From assembly GCF_040954835.1 (NCBI RefSeq), contig NC_090705.1, forward strand, positions 11,354,001 to 11,418,000: DNA of 64,000 bases, in the 5' to 3' direction. Of the stretch, positions 14,057 to 26,100 are shown one piece after another. Made by a program: the position numbers and the translations under genes. Numbering within the stretch: position 1 is the first letter of the stretch; each line of letters opens with the position of its first letter. Below the pieces are notes generated by a model that was not told the DNA's origin, ran no database searches, and saw only the letters and a list, made by a program, of their open reading frames with translations. This DNA comes from Lepisosteus oculatus. Lineage: Eukaryota; Chordata; Actinopteri; Semionotiformes; Lepisosteidae.

Positions 14057-15079
14057 GTTTGCAGGGGAATCTCACAGTAGATCTTCCCTCTGTTTGCCCT
14101 TGCAGGAGGTAGGTTTCACCAAGGGCTTCTGTGTTCTGATCGCCCTCGACCGAATGTTCAGATGGATGTGCTTCATTTAGGGCAATGAAACTCTGGTGAT
14201 TCCTTCAGTTTTGCTTTATTTAATTTCTGACTGCACAAAGCAAATCATTTCCAACACGACTTCGCCGGTTTATGGGCACCCTGCTGGACATCTTGTTCAC
14301 CATGAGGACCATTAAAGCTGATATAAATCTTATAACAGTTGAGAAATGGAAACGTTTGGCAACTAATTTTACTAGGGAACCTATTCCATTGGCAAAACCC
14401 AGCCACTTTCACTTTCAGACAGCTGCTTCCCTTTTCAGTCTTTTTTTAAACTTTCCCTCTACAGGGAGCTTTGAATCTTGGGAAAGTAATTTCATTTGGA
14501 AAGGTAATTGAATTACAACTGCAGAGTATTTTTTAAAATTATTTTCATATATGTATTATTTTGTGTTGTCAGTGGTGTATCGTTAAGACAAATCCCTGGC
14601 CTCCATTGATATTTCAGCTACTCCAAAAGAAGTACATCTTTTCATTTTTAAAATTGGTAATTGTGTTAATGGACCTACATTTAAAATTAAATTAAAATAA
14701 GAGGCTTCTTATATTTAGGCAGCTTTACTGTACCATGGTGGTTAACAGTTTGATTCTGGATATAACATGATGTTACTGATTTAAAGAAACTGTAGTGGTC
14801 ACCTTAGCAGTATTCTCTGAAAAAATACAAGAACATGCTGTACCTGCAAATGCAAAGGAGTCATTATCATTTTTCTACAGTTCTGTATGATATTTTGCAG
14901 CATTTTTGCAATGACGTAAAATTGGGAGCGTACCTTTTCCCCTTTTACTAAATCAAATTTCATTATAACCTTTTATGATATTGTTTGTCTTTTTTCATAG
15001 CCATGCCACTCTTTTTATTGTGTAAATTCATTTATGGTAAGTTTAGTAGTTTTACATTGCTTTGACCAAAATTGTCAGA

Positions 15080-15085
15080 AATAAA
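15080..15085 (+). terminator. Candidate TAF2 polyadenylation signal
   Basis: AATAAA on the plus strand about 1.02 kb after the TAF2 stop. A second AATAAA follows at 15180-15185; either could be used. Confidence 0.4.
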
Positions 15086-15179
15086 AAACTACCAAAGCAA
15101 ACAAAGTTAATAATATAAGTATTCTTCATTGCCACGTGTGTAACTTTTAACTGAAACCCGAAAATCCAGTATCTTAACA

Positions 15180-15185
15180 AATAAA
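15180..15185 (+). terminator. Alternative TAF2 polyadenylation signal
   Basis: Second AATAAA hexamer downstream of the TAF2 stop, 100 bases after the first. Choosing between them needs transcript ends. Confidence 0.4.
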
Positions 15186-15493
15186 GCATTTAATAGTGTG
15201 TTCTTTGTTTTTTTCAAATGATCAAAAACATCTTTCAAAATGAAAACTATCAGATATCAGTTTTGCAAGATTTCGGAATATGTAAATTATTTCTGTACCA
15301 AGAAGTACCAGTCGACCAATCTAATATTGAGACACATCAGTGGGACACTCGGCCCTTAGCAGTGCAGTCCAGAGTGGAAGGAATTGATTCTACAGACTTA
15401 ATGACAGTGCTTGATCAAGCCAGAGGCAACTGCATATTTCTACATGCTTTAAAACTGTCAACCACAAAACTATTTTGGAAACTGGTATGGAAT

Positions 15494-15822
15494 AGGGTGG
15501 TACAGTGGCGCAGTGGTCAGCATTGCTGCCTCATGTCTCTGGGACCCCGTGTTTCATTCCAGACCTGGGGTGCTGTCTGTGTGGAGTTTGCATGCCTCCC
15601 CCCCCAGCTCTCGGTTTCCTCCCACAGTCCACAAACATTATGGTAGGTGAATTGGTTTCTGGGAAAAACTGGCCCTGGTGCGACATGTGTGTCTGTGTAT
15701 GCCCCAAGATGGACTGGCGTCCTGTATCCTGCCTTGCACCTCTTGCCTGCCAGGATAGGCTCTGACATCTCCACAATCCTGTATTGGATGAAGTGGTTAG
15801 AAGATGGATGGATGATATTGGA
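15494..15822 (+). repeat. SINE copy, near full length
   Basis: The copy begins gggtggtacagtggcgcagtgg, an A-box-like tRNA head. It continues through gtgtggagtttgcatg, ggtttcctcccacagtcc, aattggtttctgggaaaaac, gactggcgtcctgtatcc and caggataggctctgac, and ends in agtggttagaagatggatgg. The same order recurs at 16599, 43562, 57735 (minus) and 63342. It lies in the spacer behind TAF2. Confidence 0.7.
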
Positions 15823-15850
15823 TACCAAATAAATAATAAAATGAGCATTT

Positions 15851-15874
15851 AATAATAATAATAATAATAATAAT
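15851..15874 (+). repeat. (AAT)n microsatellite
   Basis: Eight or so uninterrupted AAT units, close behind the SINE copy at 15494-15822. Confidence 0.85.
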
Positions 15875-16598
15875 TGCTTGACAACTATGACCTATTAAAC
15901 ATGTAAACAAAATGTATAATTCTGTTTTGTCAACAAGCACAAGCATTGCATGTATGGACTTAAGTATGTGTTTGACTACCTTGTGATTATGGGGTTTCCC
16001 ATTTTGATTACATCAGTAAGTAGGTAAATGATTAAATCAATAATTAAAAAAATGATTATATTATGTAAAAATGTAAATGCAAATGCAATTGATTTCTTGT
16101 CTTCATTCATATTTTCAAAAAAAAACTGAAGTTAAACAAATTAGGGGATAAAGTGTTTGAAAAAACCCAGACTTGCACATTTAATTAAAATAGGTGGAGA
16201 GACTTAACTCACATGCAAAATCAGTGCTTGTTGTTGTGCATTATCATGAGTTAAAGGCTCCATGTATGGATTGAAAACAGTTAAGCACTTCTACAGTTAG
16301 TAGAAAATAGCAGTCTTGTCATTTAAAATTAAAACTGCATCTCCTTGAATTGTATGAAATGGCAAGTACTGTAGATTAAACAAAAACTAGAACAATGTGC
16401 TTTTCAGTTTAAATTTGTCATGCAATGCAATTATATTGAAGCATTGTCTCTTCCCTCTGAGCAGAAATATTTATTATCGATACAGAAGGAATTCATAAGG
16501 TATCCCTGCTAAGGTTATTATGGAACTTACTGTATATGCTGCTTATGACTGTAGTGCATTATAAATAGCATAAAATATTGTGGAACACGTTCTCACAC

Positions 16599-16890
16599 AG
16601 GTGGCACAGTAGCATAGTGGTTAGCATTGCTGTCTCCTTATGCTGAGGTCCTGGGCTCAGTTTCAGACCTGGGGTACTATATGTGTGGAGTTTGTATGTT
16701 CTCCCTGTGTTTGTGTGGGTTTCCTCGGGGGGGCTCAGGTTTCTTCCAAAAGTTTGAAAGCATACTGATAGGTTAATTGGCTTCTAGGAATATTGTCTCT
16801 GGTGTGTGTCTGAGTGTGCCCTGCGATAGACTGGCGTCCCATCCAGTGTGTATCCTGCTTGGCACCCGTCCTGCGAGCCTGGATTGGATT
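16599..16890 (+). repeat. SINE copy, second in the spacer
   Basis: Same family as 15494-15822: ggtggcacagtagcatagtg head, then gtcctgggctcag, gtgtggagtttgtatgttct, gataggttaattggcttcta and gatagactggcgtccc. Same orientation as the previous copy, about 0.8 kb downstream. Confidence 0.7.
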
Positions 16891-18339
16891 GACCCATGGA
16901 TTCTCTTACCCCTTCACCGACTATGGGAATATGTTAAGTATTGTCCCTCTTGTGTGTCTACCAAACCTCACTACTTGGCACAGCTATATTCAGACATGAG
17001 AAGTACCCTGTTTTAAGAAAGGGGGCTGATACCTGGTCTCGCTCTAGGAAAATGACTGATGACACAGAAGAGTCCAAGTTTGTTTAAACACAAGAGCCCA
17101 TTCAGCTGTGTTACTGTTGTTTGCAGATTTCTGCCTGCAGAATATGTTTCACACAACCCTAGTTTTGCAGCTATGGCTTTTTAAAATTCAAACGTTTAAA
17201 AGAGGCAGATGTGACCTCTATTGCACATTAAGCACATTGTCATTTACTAGAAAATGTTCCCCGGATTTACAGGAAACGGTCTGTTTCTTGTAAGAGTGCT
17301 GAGTTGCTGTGAAGTATCCCCCCTCTTGAAGAAATGGCACTATATACACTATTTTGGTGCCAAGAATAATTTCCAGTGTAATGACCTACTTTCCCATTTT
17401 ATATGCTAATGATGTTTTTGTGTTTTTTTCTGTTCACAACAGACATATTTTACATCACTTTGGTATACAGTATATATACAATATTAAGAAGAGGAAACAG
17501 AAAGGTTCAGAATACGAGCAAAAGTAATAGTTCCTTTTATTTTATTCAATTAAATTCTGAAATGACTTTAAGCCGGATTTGTACATGAAACACTTGTTGA
17601 AACCATCTGTAAACTCTCCAGCAGAACTACAGAATTCACCTACTTGAGAGAGGATTATGCACAATTACCAACATCAGACATATGTTCTCATCATGCATCT
17701 CTCAAAGGGGGATTGCACTGCCCATAATACCACTCTGTGGCACAAATCAGCAAATGCTCTACTATTGCTAATTAAATCAAGGAACAAACATTACGAATTT
17801 CTCCATTGCATCAGGACACAAGACACTCGCTAGGACAGATATTTCATGCTTATTTCTGTTTTACAGATTAATTATGCACTTACATAAATTCACATGGGTT
17901 CATGGAGATCACATTCTTGTAGCGGAATCATGATGTCCAAAAACGCAAACTGATATAATTGCCTGTGCTTTGGACAGAATTTTTTATTCAACTGGAAGTG
18001 TACAACACGGATCATGAATTACTCTACTAACGACTTTCTCTACTTACATGAATGTACACATGCATATGATTCAAAGAGATGTCCCAACTACTGTCATTAT
18101 TTTTATAATTGATAGTTTCATTTTTCCTATCTTGTGTATGTAAATATGTCCTGAAAATACTTAAGAACTGGATTTAAATTCTGTATTATGTTTAAATCTA
18201 ATGTAAACAGACTCATAAAATCAGTCATTAAGGGAACACTAATTATTGTTAAGCAGTTTGCGTTGGATATATTTTAACTACAGTATATCTTCACCAGTGA
18301 ACATCTATGTTCAAGTACAGATTAGAGAATAGTAATGTA
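16891..18339. other. TAF2-ENPP2 spacer, no plus-strand gene seen
   Basis: AT-rich spacer. No exon-like plus-strand segment is visible. A minus-strand AATAAA at 17983-17988 could serve the speculative minus-strand gene at 18340-20191. Confidence 0.4.
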
Positions 18340-20191
18340 TTAATCTAGATCTGATTGTCTCCTTCGCCTGAAACGCCCTGAAAAACATACAAATAAGCAA
18401 AACAAAAGGAACATTCTGATAATCACTGTCTTTTTCACATTTAAATCACTACATAAACATTTCGCAGCATGTTCTATTTAAGAAGTAAGAGATCTATAGC
18501 TCGGCTTTTTTTTTACCTTTCTGGAAAACATCTCTACTTAAAGGACATGTGCCAATAGAGCCATTGTCCCCAAGGACAGTTGTCACCATTACTTCATCTG
18601 CATTGGTTAACGCTGAAAGCAAACTGAATAATGCAAACAAACTGAAGCCCCCACACTTAGCGCACTGCACAAGCGAGAAGTCCAGGGGACTCCGATTCAA
18701 TAAAGGGTCAGATCAGGAACAAACAACGTATTTTGAAACATGTTATTTGGAAAACTGGTACGGTAAGATTATGGCTCTTTCCCCCTTTTCTCACAGCAGA
18801 CTTAAAACAAGCATTTATGAAACAGCATGTTGCGTTCGTGACTTGTTTAAGAGAAGTCTACAAACCCGAGTTTTAAAGTTTGACTAATTATGTTTACCTT
18901 CTAAAGCGTTTAACCACTCGAATGCTGCAGTCGAGCCTGACGACGACCGACCCACAGAAAAAAAAAACAATGAACGATTTGAGCGACGAGCATGTTTCGT
19001 TAGCTCAGTGACCCTGGAAATACGTTTGTTAAAGCTGGGAAAATCTGGTTTAACAGCTGCTGCTTCACACTTTTTTTGTGCAATTCAATGCAACAGAGAC
19101 CAAAAAAAAAATAATCGATGCATTTCTAATGCTGGTTTGATATTCATCCTGTGAAGAGTCAGTGTTTTAAAGTAAGGTGGAGAAAAGCACGGAAGTGGGG
19201 ATGTTTACATTTATGGGGTCCGTGTAGGCAGGTAGACCAGGATTTTTACGGTATTCATTTAAATTACGAGTTTAAACATATTGCAACAGAGATAAAAGTA
19301 TTAAATTAAAAGACTCTCCCTACACCCACCGCAGCCGTTTTTTTTGTCTTCAGTTTGTAAATCTAGTGCGAAAGTCTGTCCTTATTCCTTTATTCTTGTG
19401 AATTTAACTAAAATGTCGGATTAGCCTATATAAAACATTTATCACAACGATAAAGTTTGGTGGCCCTCTGTATATAAATTCAGATGTTTGACCAATTGAG
19501 TTGGGTCGACAACTGACCTTTCGGAGCTTGTTTACTCCAGGGTCTGTCCACAGGGCTGAGGGTAACTCCCCGACCACTGTATTCATTGTCTGACTAATGT
19601 GAAACAATTTATTTTCGGTTTTATATTCACGTTTCTGTTGATTTTAGACAGCTTGATTTAGGTGCAAACTGGTATTAAATACAGCCCCACTTGTTCTTTT
19701 TGGTGGTCTTTATTTTTTTTATCATTAGTGGTTAATTGGAATAGACAGAAACAGTATTTATATGTATATTTTTTATATGTATTTTATTGAGAACCTGATG
19801 CTCTCAGAGAAACATATACTTCGTGCCATTTTAGTTATGCTTCAAAATATTTCTCACTTAAACATACCTTTTAATTTGTCTGTACAGTAAAATGATACAG
19901 GCTTTACTACACACGAATCCGGTGGTTAACAGTCTTTTACTTTTAAACCATGTCCCAGATTAATTTCATCCAATCAAATTTCTGACTTCCTTTTGGGAAT
20001 AAAGTGAAATTACCTTCTGGACAAATCAAAGACGCCTGACAAGCTGACCAGGTGGGGGATCTGTTGTAATTACAAAAATCAGCCGGCAGTAACAGCGCTT
20101 TGCACTTGCCCTCATAGCAGAAGTGCATGCAACACGCTTTAACAAATCTGTCAAAATGCGAAAACGCAATATTGTCATGAAACAGGTAGGA
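18340..20191 (-). CDS. Speculative minus-strand Cys-rich gene, 3' exons; function unknown
   Basis: Four exon-like segments on the minus strand, in transcription order: 20191-20014, 18936-18898, 18612-18517, 18377-18340. Each has an AG acceptor and GT donor, the three introns are all phase 1, and the frame stays open to a TAA at 18342-18340. The first segment (59 codons) is Cys-rich and includes ACCMHFCYEGKC, DFCNYN and SLICPE. Then follow STAAFEWLNALE, TVLGDNGSIGTCPLS and a basic C-terminal GRFRRRRQSDLD with a furin-like site. A minus-strand AATAAA lies at 17983-17988. I do not recognise the protein. No start is assigned; an open segment ending at a GT donor at 20679 would be phase-compatible as the previous exon. 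The first segment is antisense to ENPP2 coding exon 1, so a chance antisense frame is a real alternative. Confidence 0.25.
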
Positions 20192-23100
20192 CTGACATAA
20201 AAAAATATTTTCGTGGAGAATTATTCAAGTTTGTTTCTAACTTCTGCACTGGATTATTTTAAATGAAAATAACACCAAGAACCGCTTTTCTGTTCATTCA
20301 GCTCCTGAATAGATTTATCTGAAAGTAGTCATTAGGGTTATTGGTATTTTTATATGTCATAACTAACACGCTCAAATCAGCTGCGAAGGGGTTTGTGTAA
20401 CCGGTTCTTTTCTTTTTCTTTTCCTCAGGTACTGTGTGTCTTCTCCCTTGTTCTTGGAGCCAACGTTGGTCTGGGATATGTTTATAGTCGCCAGCGACGA
20501 TCGGGGGAATGGGATGAGGGACCACCAGACCCCGAATCTAGTAAGTGAAAATCTGTGAAATTATTATTATAAGATTTCTTTGTTTTCCCCCAGTCAGTGC
20601 CTTCTAGATCGTTTCATCTTTGTGATTTTCTGTAGTTCTATGCGGTATCTCTTGACGCTGCCCTTGGTGAAAACTGACAAACACAACGGGATGTTTCCTT
20701 TCTAATCTCAGTTTACGTCCGATCCATTTATCGGGGGGTTCTCCAATGTGCAGAAAAGCGGACCCATTAACAACTCTTTCTGTGTTCCCCATGTTGCTGT
20801 GCTGTGCATTATGAAAGCAGGCTACAGACGCACGTGGAATACGAATACTCCTAGGCTTCAGTGAAAGACTTCTTTTATGGAAGCCATTAAATACGGAATT
20901 GCGCGACGGAAAAACATAGTTTAAGCAAACATATTATGTAAATTAGAAGCGTAAAAGCTTGAGAGATAAACAGTTATATGAGTAACGGTAGGCAAAATAA
21001 AAAAAAATGAAAACTGTAAATAAGCCTTTTATTTTTTGGTTCACAAAAAACTAGTCACACGGTAGTGTATTTTGGAAGCCTTCTATGTATATTGGCTGGA
21101 AAGTAAACTCTTTGGTCGACTATACTGATGCCACTTTAAACACGTCAAAAGTTTATAGAAAAATCCAGATCACTGACTGTAGGTCTGGTTGGCTTTAATC
21201 AGCAAATTGTATTTTTGTATTCCGTTTTCTACATGCATATTTAGATAGACATGTAGCAATGTTGTACAGTGTTGTTGGTAATTTTGTACACATCAACACA
21301 CTGTACTATATATGTATAACTATCATCACTTTGCTTCCTTTAGTATTTTAATTTCAGTTAAGGACCATCTGAAGGTATTATAGATGGAAAAGGTATATGA
21401 ACAGATAAAGCCTATATCTATTTCTGTTTCGTGCTGTACATTTAAACATACGTTCACTGCACAACCTTGTTTATAAAGGTGATATACTGTGTCCAAGGTC
21501 ACATTAAGTAATATTACAATGTAAACTAAGACTCGTTTTGGGGGGAGGTGCTGAATAAGCTTTAATGGGCTCTCTGTGATGACCAGTTGGATTCAGCTGA
21601 AAAGGGTACTGATGACAAACTCTGTAGCCTTGTTCCAGGCTTTGCAGTAATTTTTTTCTCTTTTGGCGTTTTTGCCCTGTAGCAGTTATACCAGACAAAT
21701 CCTGCTGAAACTATCAGATGGCAGTTTCCCAGATACACTTTTCCAGCTGCAGTTTGCAGTCTGTGCTAAGACGGTGGCCTCCAGCAGATGTTTAAGTGTT
21801 GTTACTGGTGATAGCTCTTTCAGATTCCCCGTGGGTAAGCACCTCGGGATCATGCAAAGGAAGATGCTTTGAACTACAAGAAGCTGAACCTCCTGGCTGC
21901 CGCTGTGACAACTTATGCAAAACCTACAACAGCTGTTGCACTGATTTTGATGATCTTTGCTTAAGGACAGGTAACTAACTGTGAAGCCCGTGTCTGTTCT
22001 CTTCCAGTTGGTTATTGTTTTTTCTACTTTCTGCTGGTAATGGCAGGGCAATCAGTTCCCGGAGTTCATTTTCCAGTCCAGATTTTATTTTCAGCCCAAC
22101 CTGTTGTTTTCTTTTCTTGATCTGGTTGGGTTAATTTAACCACTGTTTATAGGAGAAACGTTTCTCCTATTTTGTTCTTGCTAGAGATGAATTGGGCGAT
22201 TATTATTTTTTTTTGCATGGTTAGAACTAAATCATGTGTCTAATTTGTTGAATTCATATTTCTGTTTATTTGCAGATTAAAACATCAAGCTGCAGCTCAT
22301 TTTTTGCTATGTTGCTACAACTTACTCTTTTAATAAAACCTGTATGTGCTTAATCTTTGTGAAGTAATTGGGGTGGTGCAATGCTTTATGGACTGTTTTC
22401 CTTTTCTCCTTATACTGAATATTTGGTATTTGATTTTAGCTCAAGGCTTTGAATGCAGTAAAGAGCGCTGTGGAGAGACGCGCAATGAAGAAAACGCCTG
22501 TCATTGCTCTGAGGACTGCCTGGCCAAAGGCGACTGCTGCACCAACTACAAAGCACTTTGCAAAGGTCTGAGGCTCTCTTCTCGGTTATCTTCTCATAAA
22601 GTCTGACGGGAAAACAAAATCGGTGTTTATCATTCCCACTTCTCCTGGTTTTATCTATTTCAAACATACTTAAATAATCCTGAAGGTTTATAACCTTGCT
22701 CTTGACTGGAATTGATGAAACCTGTTTAACCTTTGAAAATGAGCGCAAGTCCTTTTTATCATTGGAAAGGGAGGGAACTTCCAGTTAGGTCTTGGATCTT
22801 GACCTGAGGTCATCTGTGAGATTTTCTGTCTTCAAAGAGCTGTTTTTGGGGGTGTGGATTTGGTAGGCATCTATACATTATTTTCCTTAATTGTTGTTAA
22901 TTGTAAGCAGAAGTATCCAAATCTTTTTTGCTCAGTGTGGTGAGTTTATTGATTTTTTTTTTTTTTAAATCATGAATTGGATTTTTCCTTGAAACTGTGT
23001 AGTGCTCTCCGTGTGGCAGCACTGGTGTGAGTGACTGATGTGAGTTTCTCTGTGTCAGGGGAAACTCCATGGGTGCAGGATGAATGCGAGGAGATCAAAA

Positions 23101-26100
23101 CCCCAGAATGTCCTGCCGGGTGAGTCACACGACGTCCCTTCACTGCAGCGCTTTGGTTTATCTTTTCTGTGAGCAACTATGAGGAGTCTGTAACACGAGT
23201 TCGGGAGGAGTGACCTCCAGCCAAATTCCCCTTCATCCCTTTTCCTCTTAGGGATAGAAGCCCCTTTCTTTCTTCTTCCTCCTTTCTGCATCCCTCCTCC
23301 GCTCCATCTCCACCTCTGCGCTCCCACCGGTTCATTTCACTCTGCATGGGGGTCCGAACTTCCTCGACCTATGGCTAGGTGGGTGGCCCTCAGCCAAGCG
23401 TGTTAAGCCAAAACTCTTTGTTCCGTAACTCATCCATCTATGTTCAGCATGTTTTTTTTTCTGCTATGGTGTAGTTGTTCCTCATGAACAGCCATGGTGA
23501 TCTGAATTATGATGCCAAAAACCCATGCGAGCCAGGTATATAGAAGAGCTGTCATTCTGTTTTGTTTTTTTTAATCTAAAGACCTGCATAGTTCTTGTAA
23601 TTTAGCCCTCCTGTCAGTGATAATGGTATTTTGGGATTTGAATGAGGAGGCTTCCCTGTGTCACTTAAAAGTGAAAGTTTGAAATTATCCCCAGTTGAGT
23701 GACTCCCTCTAAGAAGATTTGTAAAACTATTGGCCATTTAAAGTGGAGAGCGACCCTTCCCCATCAGTTCTACGTCTCGAAAATGTTAAATTCATTATGA
23801 ATTAGGCATCTAGAAATAGAAAATGAAATTTCTAAGAAGCTCCTTTTTCTTGTGTGTCTGGATGGACTAGTCAGTCATGCTGTAATATGTTATGAACTTT
23901 ACCTTTACCTTGGTGACAGTGTTTGTGCTTAGGTGTAGGAAAGGAATACATTAAATACATCTCCTGTCTGCTAATTATAATTCTTTCAGAGAATACCTAA
24001 TATGTACCTTGGTTATGCTTCATAGTAGTCATTTCACTGTCAAATGCATTATGAAATGTTTGGATTCTACTTCTGTTGAGAGCAGTATAAATTTTGTTGC
24101 ATATTGTTTCTATAAATTTCATTTATTGTTACATTTTACAAAAATACATTTTTTCATGTAGTGAAAATCTGGATTTTTAAATTTTTTTGTTTTGCACTTT
24201 ATCTGTGATGTATGTTTGCATGCAACTTTTGATAATGTTCATTGCTGTTTCTGAACTTGTTACATTTTAACCATCTGATTCTTGAACCTCAAACAAATTT
24301 TCTTTCTGCCTGTGTGGGAAGAGGCAGGCGTAGGTGGGTTTAACAGTTACTAGTGACCTCTGCTTGTCTTGCTTAAAAACATTTCTACTTTTCTTTGTGA
24401 ATATTCATTCTATTATCAAATCTTTAATCATTTTATAGCTTGACGTTTCTCAATAATGACAGTCCCTGTTTATTTACTTGTTTGTGGGATGTACATTGTC
24501 TGTAAGAATAGATTTATAAATATACCTGCAGTAAATGAAGTGCTTTTGAAGACCATCTAAGGTTAAAATTGCCACCTGTACTGGTATGTCACCAGTTAAA
24601 ATCATATGCTGTTTATAGGCAGAATGTCGTGAAGGATTCACTTTACTGCTGGTGATAATTTTAACCAAATGACGCACCACTGAATTATGTCATTTAAATC
24701 AGGACCCTCTTTGTTTTTAGCATTTAATTTTTGTGTCAAATATACAGACTATATACATGTATGCTGTCTCAAAATCAAAAGAAAATTATTTGAGGTGAAA
24801 TGCCAGTTTTGCTGATTGCTGACTGTCCTGCATTAGTCACTGTTTTCATATAAATATTGTATTTCAGGGTGCCAGTAACCATATTTCTAAAAGGCTAAAA
24901 TCAAAAGAGTGAAGTAAATGGGGGCGGGGGAGGAATAGGGAAGTGTTTTAAAAGAAATTCCCCCTGTGTTTTACTGATTTTTAACTGCTGGTATTTTTCT
25001 CGGTTCAGTTTTGTTCGTCCTCCTCTGATCCTGGTCTCTGTGGACGGCTTCCGAGCCTCTTATATGAAGAAGGGAAACACCGTCATCCCCAACATCGATA
25101 AACTGAGTAAGATTATTCAAGAGCTGGAAAGACTCGCCAGGTTTCTGTAAAAGTGGAGACAAGCACACAGATTGTAAAACTATACAGTATGCTGTAATTG
25201 CTTCACCTCACCCTTGATAATATCTTCAAAATGGTACAATTGTAAAGTTGAAAAATGGGTTTTCAAAAGTTAAACGTTATGCATGGATGAGGCTGGGCGT
25301 GACTGATGGATCACAGCAGTGATCCTATAACATCTCTGTTAAAAGCAGCAATTTGAACAAAAATTGTAGGCCTTGAAATTGTTACAGTCCGGTATTTTGT
25401 ATCAAGCAGTTTGTGTTTTAACATGAATTGTTATTCAACACTATTTAAAATATCTGGGGGAAAAAAGTTTTGAAGAAATTAAATGTTAAGAAAATGTTGT
25501 TTTTTTTTCTAGGAACATGTGGTACTCATGCGCCCTATATGAGACCAATGTATCCCACAAAAACCTATCCCAACTTATATACTCTTGCAACGGTAAGTGC
25601 TTTTGTAAAGAGTCTATACGCAGTTTCTTTTCTCCTGTAAATGCAGAGCTGTTTCCTTGTTTTCTTTCATTGGGTTCTTCCAGTAAGTTTGTCTCCTGCA
25701 CTGCCCGTTGCGTCAGGATAAATCTTTTTAGCTGATTTCAAGAAATATCTTGTTAGTATCTGAAATATAAAGCTTAGGTCTTTGTATTTTGAAGGGCCTT
25801 TATCCTGAATCCCATGGAATTATTGGCAACTCCATGCATGACCCTGTGTTTGATGCCAACTTTAACTTTAGAGGTCGAGAGAAACTGAATCATCGCTGGT
25901 GGGGAGGTCAACCAGTAAGTTTTGTTCCTTTCTTTAAATGGCCCTGAGCCATTACAGAAAAGAAGCCTGCACATCTGTGAACAATTTGTACTGAAATTGC
26001 CTGACAGCTGGCTCTGCTGCAGTGTATTTAATGTAACTTTGTTTGAATTGGCTGTGGATGAGAAAATAATAAACTATTGCATTTAAAAATGAGAATTTAA

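Larger units (their letters stand above)
14057..15185 (+). other. TAF2 3' UTR (approximate)
   Basis: Non-coding sequence directly after the TAF2 stop codon. The first good polyadenylation hexamers lie about 1 kb downstream (15080 and 15180), so the UTR probably ends near 15.1-15.2 kb. No other gene is visible. Confidence 0.5.

Noticed and set aside
15505..15848. Several overlapping open frames on both strands
   Set aside because: They lie wholly within the SINE copy at 15494-15822 and reflect its GC-rich body.
19518..19586. Minus-strand first-exon-like segment starting MNTVVGELPSALW with a good gtcagt donor
   Set aside because: It ends in phase 0, which does not fit the phase-1 junctions of the neighbouring minus-strand candidate exons, so it was left out of that model.
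21686..22051. 121-codon minus-strand frame
   Set aside because: Antisense of ENPP2 exon 3 (SMB1); the plus-strand exon is unambiguous.
22410..22748. 112-codon minus-strand frame
   Set aside because: Antisense of ENPP2 exon 4 (SMB2).
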